DNA of 64,000 bases from the NCBI RefSeq assembly GCF_022647665.1, contig NZ_CP071872.1, positions 7,998,001 through 8,062,000 on the forward strand, read 5' to 3'. A program made the position numbers and the translations under genes. Shown here piece by piece: positions 7,885 to 15,458 of this stretch (the first letter of the stretch is position 1; each line of letters opens with the position of its first letter). The notes beneath the pieces are model-generated. The model was given only the letters and a program-made list of their open reading frames with translations. It was not told the DNA's origin and made no database searches. The DNA comes from Streptomyces formicae. GTDB taxonomy: Bacteria; Actinomycetota; Actinomycetes; Streptomycetales; Streptomycetaceae.

Positions 7885-8796
7885 ATGTCCGCAGAACAGG
7901 GCAGCTCGAAGGTGCTCACGCTCACAAAGAGCGCTCCCTCCACCCAGGGCGCTCCCGCATCCGACGCCCTCCCGGAGCCCGAGGCCGTGGATCTGCCCAC
8001 GGCAGCGGCCCTGGACGCGCCCGGCACCCCGGGAGCCATCGACACCCGCACGCTCTCGCGCTCGCTCTTCCTGCGGCTGGCCACGCTCGGCCAGGACAGC
8101 CCGGAGCGTACGTACGTACGCGACACCCTCATCGAGCTCAACCTGCCGCTCGTGCGGTACGCGGCCGCCCGCTTCCGCAGCCGCAACGAGCCCATGGAGG
8201 ACATCGTCCAGGTCGGCACGATCGGCCTGATCAAGGCGATCGACCGGTTCGACTGCGAACGGGGCGTGGAGTTCCCGACGTTCGCGATGCCGACCGTCGT
8301 CGGCGAGATCAAGCGCTTCTTCCGGGACACCAGTTGGTCGGTCCGTGTGCCGCGCCGGCTCCAGGAGCTGCGCCTCGCCCTCACCAAGGCCAGCGACGAA
8401 CTCGCCCAGAAGCTCGACCGCTCGCCGACGGTCCCCGAACTCGCCGCCGTGCTCGGCGTCTCGGAGGAGGACGTGGTCGACGGCCTGGCCGTCGGCAACG
8501 CCTACACCGCGTCCTCGCTCGACTCCCCCTCCCCCGAGGACGACGGCGGCGAGGGCTCCCTCGCGGACCGCCTCGGCTACGAGGACAGCGCCCTGGAGGG
8601 CGTCGAGTACCGCGAGTCCCTCAAGCCCCTGCTGGCCAAACTCCCGCCGCGCGAGCGCCAGATCATCATGCTCCGCTTCTTCGCGAACATGACGCAGTCG
8701 CAGATCGGCGAGGAGGTCGGCATCTCGCAGATGCACGTCTCGCGCCTGCTGACGCGGACGTTGGCACAGTTGCGCGAGGGCCTGATCGCGGACTGA
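7885..8796 (+). CDS. sigN: RNA polymerase sigma factor, SigF/SigB family (SigN-like)
   Basis: A 303-residue group 3 sigma factor with a Pro/Ala-rich N-terminus (MSAEQGSSKVLTLTKSAPST) and then near-identical regions to its upstream neighbour: NLPLVRYAAARFRSRNEP, EDIVQVGTIGLIKAIDRFDC, region 3 VPRRLQELRLALTKASDEL and region 4 HTH MTQSQIGEEVGISQMHVSRL. In S. coelicolor the sigF gene is adjacent to sigN, and the N-terminus here fits that paralogue, though the symbol is by recall. Such factors are usually held by anti-sigma factors, none of which is in the window. A decamer repeat starts at its stop codon. Confidence 0.8.
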   Translation: MSAEQGSSKVLTLTKSAPSTQGAPASDALPEPEAVDLPTAAALDAPGTPGAIDTRTLSRSLFLRLATLGQDSPERTYVRDTLIELNLPLVRYAAARFRSRNEPMEDIVQVGTIGLIKAIDRFDCERGVEFPTFAMPTVVGEIKRFFRDTSWSVRVPRRLQELRLALTKASDELAQKLDRSPTVPELAAVLGVSEEDVVDGLAVGNAYTASSLDSPSPEDDGGEGSLADRLGYEDSALEGVEYRESLKPLLAKLPPRERQIIMLRFFANMTQSQIGEEVGISQMHVSRLLTRTLAQLREGLIAD

Positions 8797-8849
8797 CGCG
8801 GACTGACGCGGACTGATCGCGGACTCATGCGGACTGACGCGGACTGACG
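8788..8849. repeat. Six tandem copies of a GCGGACTGAC decamer
   Basis: The unit GCGGACTGAC is repeated six times with two variant copies (GACTGAT plus one extra C, and GACTCAT). The first copy spans the sigma gene's stop codon (TGA in GGACTGAC), so slippage gave several reserve stop codons. Confidence 0.8.
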
Positions 8850-8935
8850 GTGGCTGTGGGGGCCGGCGCCCCCACACCTCCGCTCCTGTCCGCGCGGGGC
8901 TTCCTCATTGACGAAGCGTCAGCCAGACTGGCGCG

Positions 8936-9688
8936 ATGCGACGGCGAAAAGTGGGGTACGGGCTCGCGGGGGCCGCACTCTGCCTCGGCGGGGTGCTCGC
9001 AGCGTGCGGGGGCGGGAATCCCGGCGAGGGGTACGTGGCCGTCGGGGCCGGGGAAGCGACGACGGCGCCCGTGGCACCGTCCGGAGACGTCGTGTTCGTA
9101 CCGCTGGACGGAGCGACTCCGCCCGGCGCCGCCGCGAGCAGCGGTGGCAGTGCCGGCGGCAGCCCGGCAGCGGGCCCGTCCGGCGCACCCGGAACGCCCG
9201 GGATGCCCGGTGCCCCCGAGGCGCTCCCGGCGGGGGGCTCCGGCACGGGCGGTACGAGCGGCACGGGCGGTACGAGCGGCGCGCCCGCGCCGGGATCACC
9301 CGGCGGCACCACACCGGCAGCCCCCGGCACCACCGCACCCGCGCCCCCGCCTCAGCCCCCGCCTTCGTCCTCACCCTCGCCGGCACCCGCCTTGCTGAGC
9401 GTCGGGGAACTGCTGCGGGACATCACGGAAAAGCGGTGGTGCGAGAAGGTCACCGTGGAGTTCCGCAACACCGGTGGCTCACCGGTGCGTTCCGGCACCG
9501 TGACCTTCGAGACGCACATCATCGGCGCGCTCGGCATCGACTGGGCGACCGTCGAGACGGACCAGCCGCTGCCCGCGCCGATCGCGGCGGGCGCGGCCAG
9601 GACGACGGCGTACACGGTGTGCGTGGACGCCTGGCGCGTACCCCTGGGCATGCACATCGAGACCCAGGACGCACGCGCCGACTACTGA
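8936..9688 (+). CDS. Putative secreted lipoprotein with a Gly/Pro/Ser-rich linker
   Basis: A 250-residue protein with an Arg-rich signal (MRRRKVGYGLAGAALCLGG) and lipobox L-A-A-C with the lipidated Cys at residue 24. Residues 60-155 are a low-complexity linker (GSGTGGTSGTGGTSGAPAPG and PPPQPPPSSSPSPAPA). The C-terminal 95 residues are globular, from LLSVGELLRDITEKRWCEKV through TVEFRNTGGSPVRSGTVTFE to the end, with one Cys in WCEKV and one in VCVDAW. The pattern suggests a membrane-tethered beta-sandwich held off the surface by the linker. Function unknown. It lies 139 bp after the sigma gene on the same strand. Confidence 0.7.
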   Translation: MRRRKVGYGLAGAALCLGGVLAACGGGNPGEGYVAVGAGEATTAPVAPSGDVVFVPLDGATPPGAAASSGGSAGGSPAAGPSGAPGTPGMPGAPEALPAGGSGTGGTSGTGGTSGAPAPGSPGGTTPAAPGTTAPAPPPQPPPSSSPSPAPALLSVGELLRDITEKRWCEKVTVEFRNTGGSPVRSGTVTFETHIIGALGIDWATVETDQPLPAPIAAGAARTTAYTVCVDAWRVPLGMHIETQDARADY

Positions 9689-9727
9689 TACCGGCTGCTG
9701 ATTCCGGCCATTTGGTGCGAAGGCGTG

Positions 9728-9955
9728 TCAGGAGAGCGCGAGCCAGGCCACCGCGCCGAGGATCGCGACGACCGCCACGATGCCGACGATCAGCCCGACG
9801 CGCGGGCCGGCCTGCGCGGACGGCGCCGCCGAGCGGCCGCCGCTCTGCGGTGCCGTGCCCTCGTCGACGAAGGCGCGGAACATCTGGGTGTTGCCCGCGG
9901 GGTCGTAGTTGCCCTCGGGACCGGGGCCGTGGGGGGCTTGGGGGTTGTGTGCCAT
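9728..9955 (-). CDS. Small C-terminally anchored membrane protein, 75 aa
   Basis: The product MAHNPQAPHGPGPEGNYDPA, then GNTQMFRAFVDEG and a Gln/Ser/Ala-rich linker, ends in one membrane helix (VGLIVGIVAVVAILGAVAWL). The N-terminal 50 residues would be cytoplasmic, with a conserved-looking TQMFRAFV motif. The start at 9955 is chosen because residues encoded upstream in the same frame look non-coding. It converges with the lipoprotein gene. Function unknown. Confidence 0.6.
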   Translation of the reverse strand: MAHNPQAPHGPGPEGNYDPAGNTQMFRAFVDEGTAPQSGGRSAAPSAQAGPRVGLIVGIVAVVAILGAVAWLALS

Positions 9956-10108
9956 GGGGCAGGACCCTAGCGAACCAGGGTGGTCCGCCCCAACCCCCGG
10001 CCCGCCGCCCACGCGACATACCCCCAAGTCATCCGCAAAGTCATCCGCACATGACCTCGCATATGCAAAGACTTTTGCGTTCCTTTACCCCCGAAGCCCC
10101 GATTTCAT

Positions 10109-10149
10109 TTGCCTGAAGCAACCAACCATCCTATGGTTGCCCTAAGCAA
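10109..10149 (+). promoter_or_regulatory. MarR-type operator: palindrome with paired TTGC-N5-GCAA boxes
   Basis: Two direct copies of TTGC-N5-GCAA lie at 10109-10121 and 10137-10149. Between and overlapping them is a perfect dyad CAACCAT-CCT-ATGGTTG at 10123-10139. The block ends 25 bp before the start of the MarR-type gene, so it almost certainly mediates autorepression and control of the exporter downstream. Confidence 0.7.
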
Positions 10150-10174
10150 CAAGATGGTGGGAGGTGCCTGCGGG

Positions 10175-10630
10175 ATGGCCGAGCGCAGTCAGTACGAGGA
10201 GCTCGCCAGGCAGCTCAGCGCCATCGGGGCGGTCAAGCGCGCTCTCGCGCGCACCCTCCCCGCCGAGTGCCCCGGCGGATCCGCCGCCGTGCTGGCCCTC
10301 ATCGACCGGTACGGAGAGATGCGGCTGAGCCGCCTCGCCGAGCTGCTCTCCGTCGACATGTCGGTGACCAGCCGGCATGTGGCCCATGTCGCCGACCGCG
10401 GCTGGATCGAGCGCGTCCCCGACCCCGACGACCGGCGCTCCCGCATCCTGCGGCTGACCCCGGCGGGCCGGGAGTTGCTCGACGACCTCGGCCGCCGGAC
10501 CACGGACATGTTCGCCCACTACCTCAGCGACTGGTCCGACGACGACGTCGGACAGCTGACCGCGATGCTGGCCCGCCTCCGCGACTCCGTCGGGGACTGC
10601 CGGGCCGCCCACATCCACACCCCCACATGA
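10175..10630 (+). CDS. MarR-family transcriptional regulator
   Basis: A 151-residue winged-helix protein. AVLALIDRYGEMRLSRLAEL, then LLSVDMSVTSRHVAHVADRG and WIERVPDPDDRRSRILRLTP form the helix-turn-helix and wing, with the D-x-x-D-x-R-R wing signature; RELLDDLGRRTTDMF leads to the C-terminal dimerisation helices. The start at 10175 (MAERSQYEEL) gives a normal family length, with GGGAGG upstream; upstream in-frame residues are encoded by the operator. It sits 24 bp before an MFS exporter gene on the same strand, so it is probably its ligand-responsive repressor. Confidence 0.85.
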   Translation: MAERSQYEELARQLSAIGAVKRALARTLPAECPGGSAAVLALIDRYGEMRLSRLAELLSVDMSVTSRHVAHVADRGWIERVPDPDDRRSRILRLTPAGRELLDDLGRRTTDMFAHYLSDWSDDDVGQLTAMLARLRDSVGDCRAAHIHTPT

Positions 10631-10654
10631 CAGACGTGAGAGACAAGGAAGTAC

Positions 10655-13077
10655 ATGGCTACGACCACGCCGACAGGTGTGCGGGGCGGCCACGCCAGGA
10701 CCCGTGACGACGGTGGCGCGCCGATGACACACCGGCAGATCATGGAGGCGTTGTCCGGGCTGCTGCTCGGCATGTTCGTCGCCATCCTCTCCTCGACGAT
10801 CGTCTCCAACGCCCTGCCGGAGATCATCACCGACCTCGGCGGCGGCCAGTCCGCCTACACCTGGGTCGTCACGGCGGCGCTGCTGTCGATGACCGCGACC
10901 ACCCCCTGTGGGGCAAGCTCGCCGACCTCTTCTCCAAGAAGCTGCTGGTCCAGATAGCCCTGGTCATCTACATGGCGGGCTCGGTCGTCGCGGGCCTCGC
11001 CCAGAACACCGGCATGCTCATCGCCTGCCGCGTCGTCCAGGGCATCGGCGTGGGCGGTCTCACCGCGCTCGCGCAGGTCATCATGGCCGCGATGATCGCG
11101 CCGCGGGAGCGCGGCCGCTACAGCGGCTACCTCGGCGCGACCTTCGCCGTCGCAACCGTCGGCGGCCCGCTGCTCGGCGGCGTCATCACCGACACCGAGT
11201 GGCTCGGCTGGCGCTGGTGCTTCTACGTCGGCGTGCCGTTCGCGCTGATCGCGCTGGCCGTGCTGCAGAAGACGCTGAAGCTGCCCGTCGTGAAGCGGCA
11301 GGTGAAGGTCGACTGGGCGGGCGCGTTCTTCATCAGCGCCGCCGTCTCACTGCTGCTGCTCTGGGTGACCTTCGCGGGCGACAAGTACGCCTGGCTGTCG
11401 TGGCAGACGTACGCCATGACGGGCGGCGCGGCCTTCCTGGGTCTGGTCTTCCTGCTCGTCGAGTCCCGGGCGAGCGAGCCGATCATCCCGCTGCGGCTCT
11501 TCCGCAACCGCACCATCACGCTGGCCTCGCTGGCCTCGCTCTTCGTCGGTGTCGCGATGTTCGCCGGCACGGTCTTCTTCAGCCAGTACTTCCAGCTGGC
11601 GCGGGGCCAGTCCCCGACGATGTCCGGCGTCATGACCATCCCGATGATCGCGGGCCTCTTCGTCTCGTCGACCGTGTCCGGGCAGATCATCACCAAGACC
11701 GGCCGGTGGAAGGCGTGGCTGGTCAGCGGTGGTGTGCTGGTGACCGGCGGCCTCGGACTGCTGGGCATGATCCGCTACGACACCGAGTACTGGCGCATCG
11801 CGGTCTTCATGGCCGTCATGGGTCTCGGCCTCGGCATGATGATGCAGAACCTGGTGCTCTGCACCCAGAACCAGGTCGCCCCACGGGACCTCGGCTCGGC
11901 CTCCTCCGTGGTCACCTTCTTCCGCTCGCTGGGCGGTGCGATCGGTGTCTCGGCGCTGGGCGCAGTCCTCGGCCAGCGGGTCACCCACTACGTCGAGGAC
12001 GGTCTCGCCGAACTCGGCCCGCGCGCCGCGGCCATGGGCCACGGCGGTACGGGCGGCGGAGGCATCCCGGACCTGGACACCCTGCCGGCGCCGGTCCGTA
12101 CGGTCGTGGAGAGCGCCTACGGGCACGGGGTCGCGGACGTCTTCCTGTGGTCGGCGCCGTTCGCGCTGGTCGCGTTCCTGGTGACGCTGTTCATCAAGGA
12201 GGTGGCGCTGAAGAGCGCCTCGACGGCGACGGAGGAGGCTGTCCAGACGCCGGCGCACGAGTCGGCGCACGAGGCCGCGCCCGAGGCCGGGGAGCCGGTT
12301 GCGGTGTCCGCCGCCGGCGTGGCGGTGCGCGGCACCGTCCGCGGTGCGGAAGGCGCACCCGTCGCACGGGCCGCGGTCACCCTGATCTCCCTGGGCGGGC
12401 GGCAGTTGGGCCGCACGGTGGCCCACGAGGACGGCGCGTACACGCTGGACGCCCCCGGCACCGGTTCGTACGTCCTGATCGCCTCCGCCGACGGCTTCCA
12501 GCCGCAGGCGTCCACGGTGGTCGTCGGCGACGAGCCCGTCTCGTACGACATCCTCCTCGCCGGTACGAGCGGTCTCTCGGGCGCCGTGGTCACCGCCGAC
12601 GGCGGGGCGCCGGTGGAGGGCGCGGTGGTGATCGTCACCGATGTGCGCGGCGACGTGCTGGCCGCCGGGAAGTCCGCGGCCGACGGCGGCTTCGCCTTCG
12701 CCGAGCTGGTCCCGGGTCCCGTGACCCTCGCCGTGAACGCGGCCGGCTTCCGGCCGCTGGCCCTCCCCGTGGAGATCGGCGGCCGGGGCGTGACCCGCGT
12801 CGAGGCGGCCCTGCGGTCGGGCGCGCTGGTCCAGGGCACCGTACGAGCCGGTGCCGCGCGGCGGCCGCTGCCCGACGCACGCGTGACCCTGGTGGACGCG
12901 GCCGGGAACGTGGTCGCCACCGCGACGACCGGCGAGGACGGCGCGTACGCCTTCGCCGATCTGGACGCCGGCGACTACACGGTCATCGCGACCGGCTACC
13001 CGCCGGTGGCGGGCACGCTCACCGTGGCCGGCCGTGGAGTCGACGGCCACGACATCGAACTCGCCCACGCGGGTTAG
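10655..13077 (+). pseudogene. DHA2-type MFS exporter with three C-terminal beta-sandwich domains; one-base frameshift
   Basis: The start MATTTPTGVRGGHARTRDDG and first membrane helices (LSGLLLGMFVAILSSTIVSN) are in one frame. After AALLSMTATTP near base 10905 the frame must change by loss of one C from a C-run (expected ACC CCC CTG TGG) to continue GKLADLFSKKLLVQIALVIY and the rest of an EmrB/QacA-type 14-helix exporter. About 250 C-terminal residues follow that are unusual for MFS proteins: three carboxypeptidase-regulatory/CNA-B-like modules (VRGTVRGAEGAPVARAAVTL, LSGAVVTADGGAPVEGAVVI, VQGTVRAGAARRPLPDARVT), each with a DGxY/F core. Controlled by the MarR gene. Real frameshift or sequencing error. 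Confidence 0.75.
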
Positions 13078-13100
13078 GGCCTGTCTTTCGGGTCAGGCCC
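13077..13100 (+). terminator. Hairpin after the MFS gene
   Basis: GGGCCTG and CAGGCCC pair around TCTTTCGGGT, beginning at the last base of the MFS stop codon. A second GC-rich dyad (CCCGGGCGC with GCGCCCGGG) follows at about 13111-13146. Confidence 0.45.
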
Positions 13101-13213
13101 TGGTGACCCCCGGGCGCCGTTTCGAGCGGAGGCGTGCGCCCGGGGCCGGGGTGGCGGGCAGGGGACGGCCCGCCGCCCCGGCGACTCTCTGTGAAGCTCT
13201 GTGAGGAAACGGG

Positions 13214-14026
13214 ATGGGACTTCAGGCACAGGTAAGGACCCGGGACGGCTGGGCGGTCCAGCACGCGGTGCTGACCGTGACGGACATGACAGGCGCCCAG
13301 GTGCTGCGGGCCGAGGCGGACGCCGACGGCGGCGTACGGACGGCCGCGCCGCTGGCGCCCGGTCCGTACACGGTCATCGTCACGGCGCTCGGTTACGCCC
13401 CGTCCGCCTCGACCGCGCTGGTGACGGCGAGCGGCCGGGCGGAGGTCGGCACGGTGGTGCTGTCCCGGCAGGGCGGGGCCGAACTGCCGCCGCCGGGCGC
13501 CTGGTCGGTGGATCCCGCGCACTCCACGGTCGGCGCGGTGGCCCAGCACCTGGGGATGTCCAGCGTGCACGGCAGGTTCACGGAGTTCGGCGGCCGGATC
13601 GAGATCGCGGCGGACGTGGCCCGCTCCCGCGTGGACGCGGTGATCGGCGCCGCCTCGATCGACACCGGCAACGGCCTGCGCGACAAGCACCTCAGGTCCG
13701 CGGACTTCCTCGACGTGGAGCGCTTCCCGGAGATCACGTACCGCAGCCACGGCCTCACCCCGGCCGGCCCCGACCGCTGGACGGTCCACGGGCTGCTCGC
13801 GCTCCACGGGATCGAGCGGGAGACCGACCTCGCCCTGTCGTACCTGGGCACGGGCCCCGACCCGTGGGGCGGGGTACGGGCGGCATTCCGCGCGACGACG
13901 GAGCTGCGCCGCGACGACTTCGCGATGACGTACAACCAGGTCGTGCAGGCGGGGATCGCGGCCATCGGCACGACACTCAGGGTGGAGCTCGACATCCAGG
14001 CCGTCCAGGGCGGGGCGCTGCCCTAG
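13214..14026 (+). CDS. YceI-family protein with an N-terminal carboxypeptidase-regulatory-like domain
   Basis: A 270-residue fusion. Residues 1-85 form a beta-sandwich module (LQAQVRTRDGWAVQHAVLTV, then GPYTVIVTALGYAPS) like those on the preceding MFS protein. Residues 97-265 are a YceI lipocalin-like domain: WSVDPAHSTVGAVAQHLGMS, SSVHGRFTEFGG, DKHLRSADFLDVERFPEITY and GIERETDLALSYLGTG, ending in a beta-barrel closing strand. YceI proteins bind isoprenoid-like lipids in a hydrophobic barrel. There is no signal peptide. The shared module suggests it works with the exporter and is co-transcribed with it. Confidence 0.8.
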   Translation: MGLQAQVRTRDGWAVQHAVLTVTDMTGAQVLRAEADADGGVRTAAPLAPGPYTVIVTALGYAPSASTALVTASGRAEVGTVVLSRQGGAELPPPGAWSVDPAHSTVGAVAQHLGMSSVHGRFTEFGGRIEIAADVARSRVDAVIGAASIDTGNGLRDKHLRSADFLDVERFPEITYRSHGLTPAGPDRWTVHGLLALHGIERETDLALSYLGTGPDPWGGVRAAFRATTELRRDDFAMTYNQVVQAGIAAIGTTLRVELDIQAVQGGALP

Positions 14027-14036
14027 GGTGCGGGGT

Positions 14037-14516
14037 ATGACACCCGACATCGCGAGCAACACCCCGGTGGACCTGGAGCAGTTGCTGGAGTTCGTACGCC
14101 CCCGCCACCACGCGATCCTGCTGACGCGCCGCTCCGACGGGGCTCCGCAGAGCTCCCCGGTGACCTGCGGTGTCGACGACTCGGGCCGGATCGTCGTGTC
14201 GACCTACCCGGAGCGGGCGAAGACACGGAACGCGAAGCGGGACGAGCGGGTGAGCGTCCTCGTGCTGAGCGACGACTGGGACGGACCGTGGGTCCAGATC
14301 GACGGCACGGCGGAGGTCATCGACACGCCGGACTCGGTCGAGCCGCTCGTCGAGTACTACCGCAACATCGCGGGGGAGCACCCGGACTGGGCGGAGTACC
14401 GCGAGGCGATGGTCAAGCAGGGCAAGTCCATCATCCGGATCACGCCGGTGCGGTGGGGACCGGTGGCGAAGGGCGGCTTCCCGAAGCCTGCGAAGCAGTG
14501 CGAGGGAAGCAGATAG
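14037..14516 (+). CDS. PPOX-class F420-dependent oxidoreductase
   Basis: A 159-residue split-barrel flavin/deazaflavin protein. LLEFVRPRHHAILLTRRSDG, APQSSPVTCGVDDSGRIVVS, AKTRNAKRDERVSVLVLSDD and GPWVQIDGTAEVIDTPD are the classic strands of the F420-dependent PPOX (pyridoxamine-phosphate-oxidase-like) family. They reduce small substrates such as biliverdin or quinones with F420H2. The start is ATG at 14037, 11 bp after the YceI stop; an in-frame ATG three codons earlier is less likely. Possibly last gene of the marR-exporter-yceI unit. Confidence 0.8.
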   Translation: MTPDIASNTPVDLEQLLEFVRPRHHAILLTRRSDGAPQSSPVTCGVDDSGRIVVSTYPERAKTRNAKRDERVSVLVLSDDWDGPWVQIDGTAEVIDTPDSVEPLVEYYRNIAGEHPDWAEYREAMVKQGKSIIRITPVRWGPVAKGGFPKPAKQCEGSR

Positions 14517-14558
14517 GGGGGTCCGGCGCGGTTGGCCCGGTAGGACGCCCCCTGGGTC

Positions 14559-14631
14559 GTGTCTTCGAAGTCCCGTCTGCCAGGCGACGCCTGGCCCGCC
14601 CTTCAGGCGGACGACGCTGCTTCGAAGACAC
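14559..14631. terminator. Long composite palindrome, probable bidirectional terminator
   Basis: Outer arms GTGTCTTCGAAG (14559-14570) and CTTCGAAGACAC (14620-14631) are perfect. Inside is a second perfect hairpin, GCCAGGCG-A-CGCCTGGC (14579-14595). It separates two convergent genes, the F420-type oxidoreductase and the TetR regulator, whose stop codon is 13 bp away. Confidence 0.75.
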
Positions 14632-14643
14632 TCCCTAGGCTCC

Positions 14644-15411
14644 CTAGGCCCGGGCCACCATCGTCTCGATGCCCGCGATCATCAGCTCCAGGGCGTGGTC
14701 GAAGTCGCGGTCGAGTCTCTCCTCGACCGTGTCGCCGCCGCGCGCCTCCATGATCTTCTCCGCCTCGTCGAGCAGCTTCTCGCCCCCCGGAATCGCCCGC
14801 GTCGCCCCCATGGCCTCCTCGTAGAAGTCGTCCAGCGTCATCCCGGTGTCGGCGCAGCGCCTTCGGAACTGCCCTTCGACCGTGCCGTGGCCGTAGACGA
14901 ACTGGAAGACAGCGGACGTCCCGGCCGTCTGCCAGTTCAGCGGGAGCCCGGTGTTGCGGATGATCCGGTGCACGGTCCCCGCGAAGGCCAGCGCGTGCGG
15001 GCCGATGTTCAGATACGTGCCGACGAGCGACGAGATCCAGGGATGGGCGATCAGCAGGGCCCGGTACGCGGCGGCGACTCCGCGGAGCTGGTCGCGCCAG
15101 TCCGCGCCCTCCCCGTCCGGGTCGGGCAGCGGCATCTCGCCGTAGATCGAGTCGAGGGCGAGTTCGAGGAGGTCGTCCTTGGTGTCGACGTACCAGTAGA
15201 CGGACATGGCGGTGACGCCCATCTCGGCGGCGAGCCTGCGCATCGAGAACTTCGCCAGCCCTTCGGCGTCGAGCAGCCGGACCGTCGCCGCGGTGATCCT
15301 CTCCCGGTCGAGTCCGGAGGGCTGGTCGGCCCTCCGGCCCCGCGGCGCCCTGCTCTCCAGCCACACGCTCGTCACCGCAGGGCGCTTCGTGCGGTCGGCT
15401 GCCGACACCAT
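14644..15411 (-). CDS. TetR-family transcriptional regulator
   Basis: A 255-residue protein. The N-terminal HTH reads LDRERITAATVRLLDAEGLA, then KFSMRRLAAEMGVTAMSVYW and YVDTKDDLLELALDSIYGEM. The longer C-terminal half (WRDQLRGVAAAYRALLIAHP, then LDDFYEEAMGATRAIPGGEK) fits the TetR_C_11 ligand-binding type. The ATG at 15411 gives MVSAADRTKRPAVTSVWLES. It lies 47 bp downstream of a broken MFS exporter on the same strand and is presumably its repressor. Confidence 0.85.
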   Translation of the reverse strand: MVSAADRTKRPAVTSVWLESRAPRGRRADQPSGLDRERITAATVRLLDAEGLAKFSMRRLAAEMGVTAMSVYWYVDTKDDLLELALDSIYGEMPLPDPDGEGADWRDQLRGVAAAYRALLIAHPWISSLVGTYLNIGPHALAFAGTVHRIIRNTGLPLNWQTAGTSAVFQFVYGHGTVEGQFRRRCADTGMTLDDFYEEAMGATRAIPGGEKLLDEAEKIMEARGGDTVEERLDRDFDHALELMIAGIETMVARA

Positions 15412-15458
15412 GGCGTCCTCCTCATCGCTCGCCGGGCGGAGTCCGCCCAGTCCAGATG

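Noticed and set aside
7227..8816. Long plus-strand frame bridging both sigma genes
   Set aside because: Arg-rich shadow frame; both sigma genes are well defined in other frames.
8788..8849. CRISPR array
   Set aside because: Units are contiguous 10-mers without spacers; same for the repeats at 26311 and 48432.
10908..13106. A 732-codon plus-strand frame across the exporter region
   Set aside because: Arg/Gly-rich, no domains; it is the shadow of the real exporter frame, which carries clear MFS and beta-sandwich motifs.
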